Below are positions 5,626 to 6,138 of a stretch of DNA of 6,138 nucleotides, in pieces. Origin of the DNA: Candidatus Saccharimonadota bacterium (GTDB lineage Bacteria > Patescibacteriota > Saccharimonadia > Saccharimonadales > Saccharimonadaceae); contig UNSQ01000028.1 of assembly GCA_900556885.1 (NCBI GenBank), positions 1 through 6,138 on the forward strand, written 5' to 3'. Position 1 is the first letter of the stretch; every line of letters begins with the position of its first letter. Made by a program: the position numbers and the translations under genes. The notes beneath the pieces were generated by a model. The model saw only the letters and a program-made list of their open reading frames with translations. It had not been told where the DNA came from and searched no databases.

Positions 5626-6138
5626 ATGTTAGATATCAAATTCATCAGGGAAAATGCCGATTTGGTGCAAAAGTCGGCAAACGATAAAGGCTATAAAGTT
5701 GATATTGCGACATTGTTGCAATTAGACGATGAGCGACGCGATTTGCAAAAGCAGGTTGAAGCGCTACGCGAACAGCGTAATGTTATTTCAGCGAAGATGA
5801 AGGGCGGTCGACCAGACCAAGAGCTAATTGATCAGGGCAAGCAATTGAAAGTTGAGCTGGCAGAGCGTGAGAGCTATTTGAAATCGACCGAGGAAAAAGT
5901 TGCGGCAATTCTTAAAAACGTCCCGAATGTCACTTTTGACGACGTGCCTCTGGGTGGCGAAGAAGATTCTGTTGAGGTAAAAGTTTATGGCGATTGCAAA
6001 ACTGGCGCAAAAGACCATTTGGATTACGCTGTAAGTCGCGGCTGGGTGGACTTTGAGCGTGGCGCTAAGGTGGCTGGTGCGAAGTTTTATTATTTGAAGG
6101 GCGATTTGGCTTTATTGGAAAATGCCGTAACTCAATTT
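5626..6138 (+). CDS. serS: Seryl-tRNA synthetase, N-terminal part, 3' truncated by window edge
   Basis: The first 171 codons of a class II aminoacyl-tRNA synthetase that charges tRNA-Ser (and tRNA-Sec where present) with serine. MLDIKFIRENADLVQKS is the characteristic SerS start. Residues about 30-98 (LQLDDERRDLQKQVEALREQR and onward to KSTEEKVAAIL) are the long antiparallel coiled-coil arm that grips the tRNA long variable arm. The hinge is NVPNVTFDDVPLGGEEDSVEV (98-118). DHLDYAVSRGWVDFERGAKVAGAKFYYLKGDLALLENAV (130-168) begins the catalytic domain, where motif 1 would follow just outside the window. The typical full length is about 420 residues, so roughly 60% is missing here. The gene is 72 bp after uppP and appears to have its own -10 box, so it is probably transcribed separately from the stress operon. 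No unusual substitution is visible. Confidence 0.95.
   Translation, partial: MLDIKFIRENADLVQKSANDKGYKVDIATLLQLDDERRDLQKQVEALREQRNVISAKMKGGRPDQELIDQGKQLKVELAERESYLKSTEEKVAAILKNVPNVTFDDVPLGGEEDSVEVKVYGDCKTGAKDHLDYAVSRGWVDFERGAKVAGAKFYYLKGDLALLENAVTQF

Noticed and set aside
1..6138. CRISPR array, insertion sequence, tRNA or rRNA gene, attachment site
   Set aside because: No spaced direct repeats, transposase motifs, cloverleaf or rRNA-like sequence were seen; the window is filled by the genes listed.

Overview
The window looks like a piece of the chromosome of a small-genome, AT-leaning bacterium. The gene set and protein style suggest Candidatus Saccharibacteria (TM7) or a related Patescibacteria lineage: compact same-strand genes, GTG starts, and a single-polypeptide HAAS/PspC protein beside a PadR regulator. 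This placement is inferred from gene character, not from any search. None of the recognised reading frames has an internal TGA, so the UGA=Gly code of Absconditabacteria and Gracilibacteria is unlikely. Every convincing gene is on the + strand.

Layout. Positions 1-227 hold the C-terminal end of a CBS-domain protein of the CNNM/CorC-HlyC type. It is followed after 23 bp, with a strong ribosome binding site, by an unrecognised 222-residue protein with a very acidic centre and a basic tail (251-919). The 119-bp gap 920-1038 is dense with regulatory signals: an AT-rich inverted repeat, a TTGACA -35 box, and six copies of a half-site of the form AWRGTA/TACYWT arranged as interlocking palindromes (971-1019). 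This looks like an operator array.

The gap drives a tight cluster: a MacB/FtsX-type ABC permease (1039-2328), its ATPase (2339-3037), a PadR-family repressor that overlaps the ATPase by 11 nt (3027-3371), and a multi-pass membrane protein (3371-4648). The last has an N-terminal HAAS-like helical domain, a PspC domain and an extracytoplasmic beta-rich (DUF4097-like) tail. The last base of the PadR stop is the first base of the membrane protein's start. The PadR protein is the obvious candidate to bind the array and repress its own operon. The membrane protein's frame appears to be broken near its end by one extra C in a CCCC run (4636-4639). Removing one C extends the protein to 4697, almost up to the next gene.

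Next comes undecaprenyl-diphosphate phosphatase UppP/BacA (4714-5553), complete with its catalytic motifs, and then the first 171 codons of seryl-tRNA synthetase (5626 to the end). The serS gene has a perfect TATAAT only 6 nt before its ATG, suggesting a leaderless transcript.

As a whole, 971-5553 reads as a PadR-controlled cell-envelope stress or efflux module (ABC exporter, PspC/HAAS sensor-like protein, lipid-carrier phosphatase). Each component belongs to a known family. The particular combination, the operator array and the possible frameshift are the parts most worth checking.
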